A stretch of DNA of 53,013 nucleotides from Gammaproteobacteria bacterium (GCA_018816095.1 JAHIWP010000031.1:1-53013); one strand, 5' to 3'. Counted from the stretch's first letter, positions 39,487 to 48,596 are shown. Notes: generated from the letters alone by a model not told the origin. Translations and numbers: made by a program.

Positions 39487-40800
39487 ATGAACGCCCGCGT
39501 TCACCAGCCCGCTCATAGCAGCCAACACGCCAACTCCTATTACGCCGCCAGCAGCAATCGCCAACTGGCCTACCCCACCCTGGAGGGCGAGCTGCGGGCT
39601 GATGTTTGCATTGTCGGCGGAGGGTTCTCTGGCCTCAACACAGCCATCGAACTGGCGCAGAAAGGCCTCTCGGTGGTGCTCCTGGAAGCCCACAAAATTG
39701 GCTGGGGCGCCAGCGGGCGCAACGGCGGACAACTGATTCGCGGAGTCGGCCATGGCGTTGAACAGTTTGAATCGGTGATTGGCGCGCAGGGCGTACGCGA
39801 ACTGAAACTGATGGGCCTGGAAGCGGTGGAAATCGTCCGCCAGCGCATCGAGCACTTCAATATCGACTGCGACCTGACCTGGGGCTATTGCGACCTGGCC
39901 AACAAACCCAGCCACCTCGACGACTTTGCCGAGGACATGGCCGAGTTGAAACAGCTGGGCTATCGCCACGAAATGCGCCTGCTGCAACCCCAGCAGATGC
40001 ATGAAGTGGTCGGCTCCAACCGATATGTCGGCGGCATGATCGACATGGGCTCCGGCCACCTGCACCCGCTCAACCTGGCGCTCGGCGAAGCCGCAGCAGC
40101 GCAGAGCCTGGGGGTGCAGTTATTTGAAGACTCCGCAGTTATGCGCATCGACTACGGCAACGAGGTGAAGGTGCACACCGACCGGGGAGTGGTGCGCGCG
40201 GCCAACCTGGTACTGGGTTGTAACGCTTATTTGAATGGCCTGAACAATAACCTGGGCGGCAAAGTGCTACCTGCGGGCAGCTATGTGATTGCCACCGAAC
40301 CGCTGTCCGAGGCCGAAGCGCGGGCGATCATCCCGCAGAACATGGCCTTGTGCGACCAGCGCGTGGCGCTCGACTATTACCGCCTATCCGCCGATCGCCG
40401 CCTGCTATTCGGTGGTGCCTGCCACTATTCTGGTCGCGATCCGGCAGACATCGCCGGCTATATGCGGCCAAAAATGCTGGCGGTGTTCCCGCACCTGAAA
40501 GACGTACGCATCGACTATCAGTGGGGCGGCATGATCGGCATCGGCGCCAACCGCCTGCCACAAATCGGCCGCCTCAAAGACCAGCCCAATGTGTTTTACG
40601 CCCAGGCTTACTCGGGCCACGGCGTCAACGCCACGCACCTGGCGGGCAAGCTGCTGGGCGAGGCCATTGCCGGCCAAGCAAGCAATGGCTTCGACCTGTT
40701 CGCCCAGGTGCCGCACATGACCTTCCCTGGCGGAAAACACCTGCGCTCGCCATTGTTGGCCCTGGGCATGCTCTGGCACCGCCTGAAAGAACTGGTCTAA
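39487..40800 (+). CDS. pauB: FAD-dependent gamma-glutamyl-polyamine oxidase (PauB type)
   Basis: DAO-fold flavoenzyme of 437 residues: FAD motif DVCIVGGGFSGLNTAIELAQ, then ASGRNGGQLIRG. Clearly paralogous to the oxidase at 23.6 kb (shared SYYAA/TYYAA start, SGRNGGQ, a GHGxxxT segment near the end). By position, between the dad cluster and kauB, it corresponds to PAO1 pauB4 (PA5309). It oxidises gamma-glutamylated putrescine or another polyamine to the aldehyde handled by KauB. ATG 39487 after CAGGA. Confidence 0.88.
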   Translation: MNARVHQPAHSSQHANSYYAASSNRQLAYPTLEGELRADVCIVGGGFSGLNTAIELAQKGLSVVLLEAHKIGWGASGRNGGQLIRGVGHGVEQFESVIGAQGVRELKLMGLEAVEIVRQRIEHFNIDCDLTWGYCDLANKPSHLDDFAEDMAELKQLGYRHEMRLLQPQQMHEVVGSNRYVGGMIDMGSGHLHPLNLALGEAAAAQSLGVQLFEDSAVMRIDYGNEVKVHTDRGVVRAANLVLGCNAYLNGLNNNLGGKVLPAGSYVIATEPLSEAEARAIIPQNMALCDQRVALDYYRLSADRRLLFGGACHYSGRDPADIAGYMRPKMLAVFPHLKDVRIDYQWGGMIGIGANRLPQIGRLKDQPNVFYAQAYSGHGVNATHLAGKLLGEAIAGQASNGFDLFAQVPHMTFPGGKHLRSPLLALGMLWHRLKELV

Positions 40801-40809
40801 CGACCAAGG

Positions 40810-40840
40810 GGCGTGACGACACCCGTCGTCACGCCTCCTT
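40810..40840. terminator. terminator, pauB / MFS gene
   Basis: GGCGTGACGAC-accc-GTCGTCACGCC followed by TCCTT; between converging genes. Confidence 0.75.
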
Positions 40841-40848
40841 CCAACAGC

Positions 40849-41994
40849 TCAGCGCGGCACCGCCACCTCGCTAAACGCCCCCCGCCGAAATGCCAGCCAA
40901 ACAAACCCAGCCGCGCCTATTGCCATCAGCATCGGCAAGGCATGGCCGCTGACCCACTGACTGGCAGCCCCGGTCGACAGCGGCCCCAGCAGGCAGCCCG
41001 CACCCCAGAGCAGAGCGATATGCGAATTGGCCCGCACCAGGGCATCGTCACGGTAGCGCTGACCGACCAGAATCAGCGACAGGGTGTACAACCCGCCAGC
41101 GCTCGCACCGAACAACAGCAACACAGACCAGATCAGCGGCGTGTGCAGCAGCAGCGGAATGCTCAGGCTGGATATCAGCAACACCACCCCACAACAGCGG
41201 AACAGCATCTGCCGCGGCACCCGGTCGGCCATCCAGCCTAGCGGCAACTGCAGCGCGGCATCGCCGACCACCACCACGCTGACCATGATCAACGCCAGTT
41301 GCTGAGCAAAGCCTTCGCGCACCAGGTACACCGGCAGCAGAGTCAGCACCATGGCCTCGAAAGCGGCAAACAGCACCACCGCCCAGGCAATCGCCGGCGA
41401 CGCTCGGCAAAACGCCAGCACACCGCGCCCGGAGGCACTCTGCGCATCGACCTTGGGCGCCCCGTCGCGACCGAGCAGGAGCAGGCTGCCGAAGATCAGC
41501 AAGCCTGCCGAAAACCAGAAGCCGCGGTCACTGTCAGTGCCCAGTAAGGTCAGCAGCAACGGCCCACATAGCTGACTGAGCGCAAAACCGGTGCCGTACA
41601 GAGCCACTAAACGGCCACGCAGACGGTCCTCGACCAGCTGATTAATCCAGCTTTCACCGAGCACAAACACCACGGTCAGGGAGATGCCGATCAACAACCG
41701 CAACAGCAACCACAGCGGATAGCTGGGCATGACACTGAGCAACGCCACCGATGCAGCACTGGCAAGCAGGCACAGCCGCAGCGTCTGCGGCGTACCAAAC
41801 CAACCAGCAAGGTGCCCGGTCAAGCGCGCACCGAGCAACACACCGACAGCCGGCATGCCCGCCATCACGCCAATCGCAAAGGGACCATAGCCCCACGACT
41901 CCAGGCGAAACGACACCAGTGGCAGCGTCACCCCCAGCGCCAGCCCGACAACGACCACCGCCGCACTGACGGCGAAATAGGTTGCCCATTTCAT
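40849..41994 (-). CDS. MFS transporter (YcaD-like)
   Basis: Inner-membrane major facilitator of 381 residues with 12 predicted helices. The loop 2-3 motif region is GARLTGHLAGWFGTPQTLR, and the helix 4-5 segment (VFVLGESWINQLVEDRLRGR) is characteristic of YcaD-like carriers. Substrate unknown; its position between pauB and kauB suggests a polyamine-pathway compound, which is only inference. Confidence 0.85.
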   Translation of the reverse strand: MKWATYFAVSAAVVVVGLALGVTLPLVSFRLESWGYGPFAIGVMAGMPAVGVLLGARLTGHLAGWFGTPQTLRLCLLASAASVALLSVMPSYPLWLLLRLLIGISLTVVFVLGESWINQLVEDRLRGRLVALYGTGFALSQLCGPLLLTLLGTDSDRGFWFSAGLLIFGSLLLLGRDGAPKVDAQSASGRGVLAFCRASPAIAWAVVLFAAFEAMVLTLLPVYLVREGFAQQLALIMVSVVVVGDAALQLPLGWMADRVPRQMLFRCCGVVLLISSLSIPLLLHTPLIWSVLLLFGASAGGLYTLSLILVGQRYRDDALVRANSHIALLWGAGCLLGPLSTGAASQWVSGHALPMLMAIGAAGFVWLAFRRGAFSEVAVPR

Positions 41995-42052
41995 TTACTC
42001 AACCCCCATCCCATGAGGTTAATGGCTCAACTGCACTACGGCAGAAAAGCAA

Positions 42053-42082
42053 CGGCCGGGCTCCTGGCGAGGAGCCCGGCCG
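42053..42082 (-). terminator. terminator after kauB
   Basis: CGGCCGGGCTCC-tggcga-GGAGCCCGGCCG; on the minus strand the stem is followed by TTGCTTTTC. About 50 bases after the kauB stop. Confidence 0.8.
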
Positions 42083-42131
42083 CAGGCTTACTTCTGCCAA
42101 GCCGACCACGGGCCGGCCGAGTGTTCTTGGC

Positions 42132-43625
42132 TTACAGCTTGATCCAGGTCGCCTTGATCTCGGTGTACTTGTCGAAGGCGTGCAGCGACTTGTCACGGCC
42201 GTTGCCCGACTGCTTATAACCGCCAAACGGCGCGGTCATGTCACCACCGTCGTACTGGTTGACCCACATGCTGCCAACGCGCAGGGCTTTAGCGGCCAGG
42301 TGGGCCTTGGACAGGTTGCTGGTCCAGATGGCGGCAGCCAGACCATAAATGCTGTCGTTGGCGATCTGGATGGCTTCTTCGGTGCTGTCGAATGGAATCA
42401 CGGTCAGCACTGGACCGAAGATCTCTTCCTGGGCAATACGCATGGCGTTGTGCGCGTCATCGAAAATGGTCGGCTCCACATACTGGCCACCGGTCTCCTC
42501 AAGGGTCCGCTTACCGCCGCAGAGCAGCTTGGCCTGGTCCTTGTGGCCGGCATCGATGTAACCGAGCACGGCATTCAGGTGGCCGGCATCGACCAGCGCG
42601 CCAACCTTGCTCTCGGGGTCCAAGGCGTAACCGGCTTTCCAGCTCTGCATGGCTTCAACCACCATGGGCATGAATTGATCCTTGATTGAGCGTTCTACAA
42701 GCAGGCGTGAGCCAGCAGTGCACATTTCGCCCTGGTTGAAACAGATCGCCGCAGCGGCCGCTTCGGCGGCGGCCTTGAGGTCAGGTGCATCGGCGAAGAC
42801 GATGTTAGCGCTCTTGCCGCCGGCCTCCAGCCACACGCGCTTCATGTTCGATTCGCCCGCATAGATCATCAATTGCTTGGCGATCTTGGTCGAGCCGGTG
42901 AACACCAAGGTGTCGACATCCATGTGCAGCGCCAACGCTTTACCCACGGTATGACCGTAACCAGGCAGCACGTTGAGAACGCCAGCCGGGATACCGGCTT
43001 CGAGTGCCAGCTGGGCCAGACGCAGCGCGGTTAGCGGCGATTTTTCGGACGGTTTGACGATCACTGAGTTACCGGTGGACAGCGCAGGACCAAGCTTCCA
43101 GCAGGTCATGATCATCGGGAAGTTCCATGGCACGATGGCCGCGACGACCCCCACTGGCTCACGGGTCACCAGGCCCAGCTCGTCATGCGGTGTGGCCGCG
43201 ACTTCGTCGTAAATCTTGTCGACCGCTTCGCCGCTCCAGCGAATCGCACGAGAGGCACCCGGCACATCAACACCCAGGGAATCGCTGATTGGCTTGCCCA
43301 TGTCGAGGGTTTCCAGCAGCGCCAGCTCTTCAGCGTGGGCATCCATCAAGTCAGCGAACCGAATCATCACGCGCTTGCGCTGCGCCGGCGCCATGCGCGA
43401 CCAAACACCCGACTCGAAGGTAGCGCGGGCATCAGCCACAGCCAGCTCAGCATCGGCCAGATCACAGCTGGCCACCTGGCCAAGCACACGGCCATCAACC
43501 GGGCTGATGCACTCAAAGGTGTCACCCGAAACCGCCGCACGGTACTCGCCATGAACAAAGGCGCGCCCTTCGATCTTCAGATTTTTGGCGCGCTGTTCCC
43601 AATCGGCACGAGTCAGGCTAGTCAT
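42132..43625 (-). CDS. kauB: NAD(P)+-dependent aldehyde dehydrogenase of polyamine catabolism
   Basis: ALDH-superfamily enzyme, 497 residues from ATG 43625 (AGAGGATGTTCGA before it). Catalytic Cys302 in FNQGEMCTAGS, general-base Glu in LEAGGKSAN, cofactor segments VPWNFPM and FTGSTKIA. KauB (PA5312) oxidises 4-guanidinobutyraldehyde and the aldehydes from the gamma-glutamyl polyamine route. It is encoded near the PauB-type oxidase and regulated by PauR in PAO1; the intergenic region to the divergent cupin gene should carry its promoter. Confidence 0.93.
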   Translation of the reverse strand: MTSLTRADWEQRAKNLKIEGRAFVHGEYRAAVSGDTFECISPVDGRVLGQVASCDLADAELAVADARATFESGVWSRMAPAQRKRVMIRFADLMDAHAEELALLETLDMGKPISDSLGVDVPGASRAIRWSGEAVDKIYDEVAATPHDELGLVTREPVGVVAAIVPWNFPMIMTCWKLGPALSTGNSVIVKPSEKSPLTALRLAQLALEAGIPAGVLNVLPGYGHTVGKALALHMDVDTLVFTGSTKIAKQLMIYAGESNMKRVWLEAGGKSANIVFADAPDLKAAAEAAAAAICFNQGEMCTAGSRLLVERSIKDQFMPMVVEAMQSWKAGYALDPESKVGALVDAGHLNAVLGYIDAGHKDQAKLLCGGKRTLEETGGQYVEPTIFDDAHNAMRIAQEEIFGPVLTVIPFDSTEEAIQIANDSIYGLAAAIWTSNLSKAHLAAKALRVGSMWVNQYDGGDMTAPFGGYKQSGNGRDKSLHAFDKYTEIKATWIKL

Positions 43626-43853
43626 TCGAACATCCTCTATCGCAAGTAAGGCGCCGCAGTTTGGCCGCACGCGCTGTCAATTATTGTGCATGGGTCAGCA
43701 AACCCAATCGTGCCGGCAACACTAAACCAGCGGCCTGCACAGTTCCAATATTTTTTACAAATAGAGGCAAAGCCGCCTTGTTATGTGCGCTTTATTAAAC
43801 ATAGACTGCCGAAATTGTCATTCAACTGACCACACGCCTGACTGGACCCTCAT

Positions 43854-44219
43854 ATGAATATCGAGCAGATCGTCGACTTCGCCCAAGCCACCACCCCACC
43901 CGAGCACTACCGCCCAGCGGCGGAAAAAGTCCTCAAAGGCGACCCTGAGCAGAGCGTGCGTAACCACTACGGCAGCCCATGCGGGCAATTCAACACGGGG
44001 ATATGGGAAGGCGCAGTGGGCCAGTGGAACATTAACTACACCGAGCACGAGTACTGCGAAATTCTGCAAGGCGTCTCGGTGTTACGTGACCAGGACGGCA
44101 ACGCCAAGACCCTGCGCGCCGGCGACCGCTTCGTCATCCCGGCAGGTTTCTCCGGCACCTGGGAAGTACTGGAGCCCTGCCGCAAGGTCTATGTGATCTT
44201 CGAGCAAGCCGCCAACTGA
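43854..44219 (+). CDS. small cupin protein (DUF861 type)
   Basis: A 121-residue single-domain cupin with the HEYCEILQGVSVLRDQDG and AGDRFVIPAGFSGTWEV strands of the DUF861 group (related to ureidoglycine aminohydrolase). Only part of the metal-ligand set is seen, so activity is uncertain. Divergent from kauB; no functional assignment from sequence. Confidence 0.85.
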   Translation: MNIEQIVDFAQATTPPEHYRPAAEKVLKGDPEQSVRNHYGSPCGQFNTGIWEGAVGQWNINYTEHEYCEILQGVSVLRDQDGNAKTLRAGDRFVIPAGFSGTWEVLEPCRKVYVIFEQAAN

Positions 44220-44245
44220 CTCATCGACTTCATGCGTCACCCTTT

Positions 44246-44269
44246 AGCCCGCCTTGCGCGGGCTTTTTA
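44246..44269 (+). terminator. terminator after the cupin gene
   Basis: AGCCCGC-cttgc-GCGGGCT followed by TTTTA. Confidence 0.88.
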
Positions 44270-44377
44270 TCGCCTGCCATCCCTAGTCGCCCCTCAGGGG
44301 GGCGAACAGGTATCGCTAAAAATGGCTCTAGGCCATCTTTTATCGCCCAAGGCTTACCAAGCCAAATCGCAGGCAAG

Positions 44378-44406
44378 AAAAAGCCCGCTATAAAAGCGGG
44401 CTTTTT
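44378..44406 (-). terminator. terminator after rpmG
   Basis: AAAAAGCCCGC-tataaaa-GCGGGCTTTTT, 20 bases beyond the rpmG stop. Confidence 0.9.
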
Positions 44407-44425
44407 CGGCAAGGAGCCAGATCAA

Positions 44426-44581
44426 TTACTTGATCTTACCTTCCTTGTAGATCACGTGCTTACGCACAACCGGATCGAATTTTTTGATTTCGATTTTGTC
44501 CGGAGTGGTGCGCTTGTTTTTGTCGGTAGTGTAGAAATGACCAGTACCGGCACTCGAGATCAAACGGATCAATTCACGCAT
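44426..44581 (-). CDS. rpmG: 50S ribosomal protein L33
   Basis: A 51-residue ribosomal protein ([16 protein letters not shown]; ends YKEGKIK). It lacks the four zinc-binding cysteines, so it is the cysteine-free type that functions without zinc. Start ATG 44581 after AGGGG. Cotranscribed with rpmB 10 bases upstream, the standard bacterial pair. Confidence 0.97.
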   Translation of the reverse strand: MRELIRLISSAGTGHFYTTDKNKRTTPDKIEIKKFDPVVRKHVIYKEGKIK

Positions 44582-44591
44582 GACTTTCCCC

Positions 44592-44828
44592 TTAAACCTT
44601 TTCGCCGCGAGCACGCAGCTCGGACAGAACGACGTCAATACCACGCTTGTCGATGCAACGCATGCCTTTAGCAGAAACGCGCAGACGGACGAAACGGTTC
44701 TCAGACTCGACCCAGAAGCGGTGATGCTGCAGGTTCGGCAGGAAACGACGACGGGTTTTGTTGTTTGCGTGGGAAATGTTATTCCCAGTTACCGGACCCT
44801 TACCGGTAACTTGACAGACTCTCGACAT
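44592..44828 (-). CDS. rpmB: 50S ribosomal protein L28
   Basis: A 78-residue ribosomal protein starting [17 protein letters not shown], with [15 protein letters not shown] and the C-terminal region [15 protein letters not shown]. First gene of rpmB-rpmG. Confidence 0.97.
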   Translation of the reverse strand: MSRVCQVTGKGPVTGNNISHANNKTRRRFLPNLQHHRFWVESENRFVRLRVSAKGMRCIDKRGIDVVLSELRARGEKV

Positions 44829-45172
44829 GCCTCAGCCCTCTAAAACCACATGCCCAACCCGGCATGGGTTGGCCGCTAATATTCAATCTTGGCGCGCAGC
44901 GCCGCGTATCTCGAGGGTCTTACCGGCCGTACCTGAAAGCGCAAGAACCGGGCCCCTACAAAAGAGCGCTGCTTTATACCAGAAACCCAAAGGCGCAACA
45001 AGAATAAACGTTCTTTCCTCAGTCAAGCCGTGCCGTCGTTTACCCCCGCAAAGCCAGCTATTGGTAGGGATTGTATAGATCAACCGCTCGTCGCCAAGAT
45101 TCATTGCCCTGCTACCGAGTAATGGCCTAGGGTAAAGCCTTCGTCACGCGCCACCTGACTCTGGAGTTTGTT
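44829..45172. other. 344-base divergent intergenic region, rpmB / peptide-binding gene
   Basis: No gene supported. It should carry the rpmB promoter (minus strand) and the promoter of the binding-protein gene (plus strand); I could not assign hexamers with confidence. Confidence 0.4.
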
Positions 45173-46762
45173 ATGCGCCTCGCCTTTCTCCCGCTGCTGC
45201 TTGCCCCGCTAATGGCTCCTGCGCTGGCCCAGGCCAGCACACTCAGCGTCTGCACCGAAGCCAGTCCAGACGGTTTTGACGTAGTGCAGTACAACTCCCT
45301 GACCACCACCAACGCCTCAGCTGACGTGCTGATGAATCGCCTGGTGGAGTTCGATGCAGCCAGCGGCACCCTGCAGCCAAGCCTGGCGCAAACCTGGGAC
45401 GTCAGCCCGGACGGCCTGAGCTATAGCTTTACCCTTAGGCCCGATGTGAGCTTCCACAGCACTGACTATTTCACCCCCAGCCGCACGCTGAATGCCGATG
45501 ACGTACTGTTCAGCTTCCAGCGCATGCTCGACCCGACTCATGCCTGGCACAAGGTCGCCCCCAGTGGCTATCCGCACGCGCAGTCAATGCAGCTGCCAAG
45601 CCTGATCAAAAGCCTTGAAAAAACCGGCGAGCACAGCCTGCGCTTTACCCTAAACCGTCCCGATGCGACCTTCCTCGCGACACTCAGCATGGGTTTCGCC
45701 TCTATTTACTCTGCCGAATACGCCGCACAGCTCATGGCCGCCAACACGCCAGAGAAGCTCAACAGCCAGCCGATTGGTAGCGGGCCATTTATCTTCAAGC
45801 GTTTCCAGAAAGATGCCAGCGTGCGCTACAGCGCCAATCCGGCCTACTTCGCCGGCAAACCGGCGGTCGACAACCTGATCTTTGCCATCACCCCTGACGC
45901 CAACGTACGCCTGCAAAAGCTACGGCGCGGCGAGTGCCATATCGCCCTGTCGCCCAAACCTCAGGATGTAACGGCAATCGCCGCTGATAACAACCTAAAG
46001 AGCGTGCACACGGCCGCCTTTATGAGCGCCTTCGTCGCCCTCAACAGCCAGCATCCGCCACTCGACCAGGCGGCGGTTCGCCAGGCGATCAACCTAGCCT
46101 TCGATAAAAACAGCTACCTGCAAGCGGTGTTTGAAAACAGCGCCGAGGCTGCCAATGGCCCTTACCCGCCTAATACGTGGAGCTACGCCGCCGAGCTACC
46201 CGGCTACGCTCACGACCCACAAAAGGCCCGAGAACTGCTTAACGCAGCCGGTTTGGCCGACGGGTTCAGCACCACCATCTGGACGCGCCCCAGCGGCAGT
46301 GTGCTCAACCCTAACCCAAGCCTCGGCGCACAATTGCTGCAGGCCGATTTAGCCAATGTTGGCATCAAGGCCGAGATCCGCGTAATCGAGTGGGGCGAAC
46401 TGATTCGCCGCGCCAAAGCCGGCGAGCATGACCTGCTGTTTATGGGCTGGGCGGGTGACAACGGCGACCCAGATAACTTCCTCACACCACAGTTTTCCTG
46501 CGCTTCGGTCGAGTCCGGGCTGAACTTCGCCCGTTATTGCGACCCGCAACTGGATAAGCTGATCAGTGATGGCAAACGTACCAGCGACCAGGCGCAACGC
46601 AGCCAGCTGTACAAGCAAGCGCAGCAAATCATCCAGCAGCAAGCGCTATGGTTGCCGTTGGCTCATCCAACGGCCTACGCGCTAACGCGCAAACAGGTCC
46701 AGGGCTATCAAGTCAGCCCCTTCGGACGCCAGGACTTTGCCAAGGTACGCCTAACCCCCTAA
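45173..46762 (+). CDS. periplasmic peptide/nickel-type ABC substrate-binding protein
   Basis: Family 5 extracellular solute-binding protein, 529 residues: signal peptide (FLPLLLAPLMAPALAQA), then the two-lobe fold (LAQTWDVSPDGLSYSFTLRP, then GSGPFIFKRF). Related to DppA and to heme/dipeptide-binding proteins. It delivers dipeptides or similar ligands to an ABC permease encoded elsewhere; no permease or ATPase gene is adjacent. In PAO1 a similar lone gene (PA5317) stands between rpmB and radC. The truncated radC converges on its 3' end. Confidence 0.9.
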   Translation: MRLAFLPLLLAPLMAPALAQASTLSVCTEASPDGFDVVQYNSLTTTNASADVLMNRLVEFDAASGTLQPSLAQTWDVSPDGLSYSFTLRPDVSFHSTDYFTPSRTLNADDVLFSFQRMLDPTHAWHKVAPSGYPHAQSMQLPSLIKSLEKTGEHSLRFTLNRPDATFLATLSMGFASIYSAEYAAQLMAANTPEKLNSQPIGSGPFIFKRFQKDASVRYSANPAYFAGKPAVDNLIFAITPDANVRLQKLRRGECHIALSPKPQDVTAIAADNNLKSVHTAAFMSAFVALNSQHPPLDQAAVRQAINLAFDKNSYLQAVFENSAEAANGPYPPNTWSYAAELPGYAHDPQKARELLNAAGLADGFSTTIWTRPSGSVLNPNPSLGAQLLQADLANVGIKAEIRVIEWGELIRRAKAGEHDLLFMGWAGDNGDPDNFLTPQFSCASVESGLNFARYCDPQLDKLISDGKRTSDQAQRSQLYKQAQQIIQQQALWLPLAHPTAYALTRKQVQGYQVSPFGRQDFAKVRLTP

Positions 46763-46765
46763 CAC

Positions 46766-47032
46766 TTAGAGCCAGCCGTATTCGGCCATCGACAGCGGCT
46801 CTCCATCGCCGACGATAAAGTGGTCGAGTACGCGCACATCCACCAATTCCAGCGCCTCTTTCAGGCGCCGGGTCAGCACCCGATCCGCCTGACTGGGTTC
46901 GGCGACGCCTGACGGATGGTTATGGGTCAAGATCAGCGCCGCCGCATTGTGTGCAAGCGCGCGCTTAACCACCTGGCGGGGATAGACGCTGGCGCTGTCA
47001 ATGGAGCCATGGAACAGCGGTCTATCGCTTTC
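46766..47032 (-). pseudogene. radC: DNA repair protein RadC, C-terminal fragment only
   Basis: Encodes the last 80-odd residues of Rad[21 protein letters not shown], the JAB/MPN metal motif [16 protein letters not shown] and the usual end [10 protein letters not shown]. Homology stops at or just before LFHG (about base 47016). In intact RadC about 130 more residues precede, including the helix-hairpin-helix; here the sequence changes to AT-rich DNA with no match. The first part has thus been removed or displaced by the element that follows. Confidence 0.9.
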
Positions 47033-47190
47033 TAATAAATTGAGTTGAGGTAGTCGAAGGGACGGAGGGTCCCCATCCGTGGCTTTGGGTGCCTGAATAG
47101 TTGAGGCAATTTGAGATCACAAGATTGACCACATGATGGCTTATGGCCTTTACTTGTCTTGTTTTTTCCCTTTTTAAAAACGGTATTTTT

Positions 47191-47538
47191 ATGTTTGAGT
47201 CTGTGATGGAACGCAAGGCTTTTGCTTCAAAAATAATGGAAAACCTTGTTCACGATTACAAGTTGTCGATTTCGCGTAATGTGGTTTTACTTCCAGCAAG
47301 TAAATTCAACGACATTTTGAATGTTACTTTTAACTCTTCCAAATGTGCAGATGAGGCAACCATTGAGATTGCAATAAAAATTTTACAGGCAATGGCAGAT
47401 ATACAAGAGAACGATTCAGCATCTCGTTTAAAAAAACGAATTGAAGTATCTTTGGGCTATTTCAAAGGACGGTATGGATTTACTGATTCAAGAATTGAAA
47501 TGTTAAAAGAAAAACTAAATGCAGTGGTGATCGGATAA
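47191..47538 (+). CDS. hypothetical protein of the plasmid-like element
   Basis: A 115-residue AT-rich gene from ATG 47191 (MFESVMERKAFASKIMEN); an ATG 48 bases earlier is also in frame. Neither has a clear ribosome site. The product is mixed charge, mostly helical in appearance, with no membrane segment or signal and no domain I recognise. It lies between the truncated radC and the candidate origin. It may be plasmid backbone, but nothing in the sequence says what it does. Confidence 0.55.
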   Translation: MFESVMERKAFASKIMENLVHDYKLSISRNVVLLPASKFNDILNVTFNSSKCADEATIEIAIKILQAMADIQENDSASRLKKRIEVSLGYFKGRYGFTDSRIEMLKEKLNAVVIG

Positions 47539-47590
47539 ACCAACACCCTGTCCGGGTGCTATTATCTGATATAGGCTTTTAGACAAATTA
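47529..47590 (-). other. candidate ColE2-type replication origin
   Basis: Just downstream of the rep stop, where ColE2 plasmids keep ori. On the minus strand it reads AAGCCTATATCAGATAATAG followed by CACCC-ggaca-GGGTG. As I remember the ColE2 origin, it has AAGCCTTATCAGATAACAGC and then a GCGCCC...GGCGC hairpin, so match and position agree. The AGA in CAGATAA is the trinucleotide from which ColE2 Rep makes its primer. It could additionally act as a terminator for one of the converging genes. Confidence 0.6.
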
Positions 47591-47595
47591 TAATG

Positions 47596-48510
47596 CTATG
47601 GATTTGACTTCCAGTTGTAGGCCGTTGCTCTACTGACTTTTAGCAGTTGCATTACTTCTTGAATGCTCGCGCCTGACTCAAGCAAAATAATGCCTTCCTC
47701 TCTTTTAGTTTTGCCTTTCTGCTTGCCTCTGAAAGCCTGCATATCGCTCGTATGTGTCTTTGCGATGTAGTCTTCAAAGGTTCCACGGTTGAAGTTCCTA
47801 AACGTCCATTTGGCTACGCTCTTGGCCGTATGTTTAACTTCTGCGGTATCCAATGGGGTAGAAAATTGGGCGTTGTAGCCTGTGGCTCTGTCCAAGCAAG
47901 CGTTTAGCCATTGGTCATAGACTGGCCAGCCCTGACGTATGGACTTGTAGGCCCAGGTTCTTAGTTTCTCGAATAGGGTGCAGTTCCTACCTAAACCATA
48001 GTCAGGTAGCGGCTTGCGCTTGTTCTGGTAGGTGGATAGGTCGAGGTAGTCGGCTAGGCCGTCCAGTGTGTAAAGTTCTGGTTCCCACTGTTTTACGATC
48101 CAATGTGGATTTAATGGGTTCTTGCAGATAAGCCCAGAATAACCAATGTCAGCATCTAGAAGGTCACGCATAGCGTTGTCGATAGCCCCTGCGTAGCGTA
48201 AAGGGCCGGTTTTGCCGTCTATTGCTGTTCTTATAGGTGTATGTAGCCCATAGAGTAAATGAGCGTGTCCGTTGGCCGGATTTCGAGCGATTAGGTTTGG
48301 TGGTGGTGCGCCTACTTCATCCCAATGTAGTCCAGCGTCACGACGATCCACGTCATAGACAAGCCATAGTTTATGGGTAGGACCATTCGGTTGAATGTGT
48401 CTTGCGAAAATTGCTTTTTCTTTTTTGTTGATTTTTAAACCATTGGTTAATTCGTCAGCATGATACGGTCTTGCTGGTAATTTATGGTTAAATAATTCTA
48501 TACATTCCAT
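47596..48510 (-). CDS. rep: ColE2-type plasmid replication initiator (replicase/PriCT)
   Basis: A 304-residue Rep: N-terminal replicase (primase-like) domain with WLVYDVDRRDAG, NPANGHAHLLYGL and LRYAGAIDNAMRDLLDAD, a PriCT-like middle (WAYKSIRQGWPVYDQWLNAC) and a C-terminal helix-turn-helix-like end (VMQLLKVSRATAYNW). ColE2 Rep makes its own trinucleotide primer at ori for DNA polymerase I. ATG 48510 follows AGAGGATCGA. A promoter for it and an opposing antisense RNA can be read in the leader, as in ColE2. Confidence 0.88.
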   Translation of the reverse strand: MECIELFNHKLPARPYHADELTNGLKINKKEKAIFARHIQPNGPTHKLWLVYDVDRRDAGLHWDEVGAPPPNLIARNPANGHAHLLYGLHTPIRTAIDGKTGPLRYAGAIDNAMRDLLDADIGYSGLICKNPLNPHWIVKQWEPELYTLDGLADYLDLSTYQNKRKPLPDYGLGRNCTLFEKLRTWAYKSIRQGWPVYDQWLNACLDRATGYNAQFSTPLDTAEVKHTAKSVAKWTFRNFNRGTFEDYIAKTHTSDMQAFRGKQKGKTKREEGIILLESGASIQEVMQLLKVSRATAYNWKSNP

Positions 48511-48596
48511 TCGATCCTCTTCTAATTAATTTTTTAGAAAAAGAAAAACTTATGGAAGTTACTTGACAATAAAATTCTTGATGGTTAAATGTGATT

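Noticed and set aside
44883-45104. 73-codon minus-strand frame upstream of rpmB
   Set aside because: No homology, no ribosome site, and it lies where the rpmB and binding-protein promoters should be.
47016-47140. Tn7-like or Xer/dif-mediated insertion into radC
   Set aside because: No TnsABC/TniQ genes, no TGT...ACA ends and no dif-like 28-base site could be recognised at the junction.
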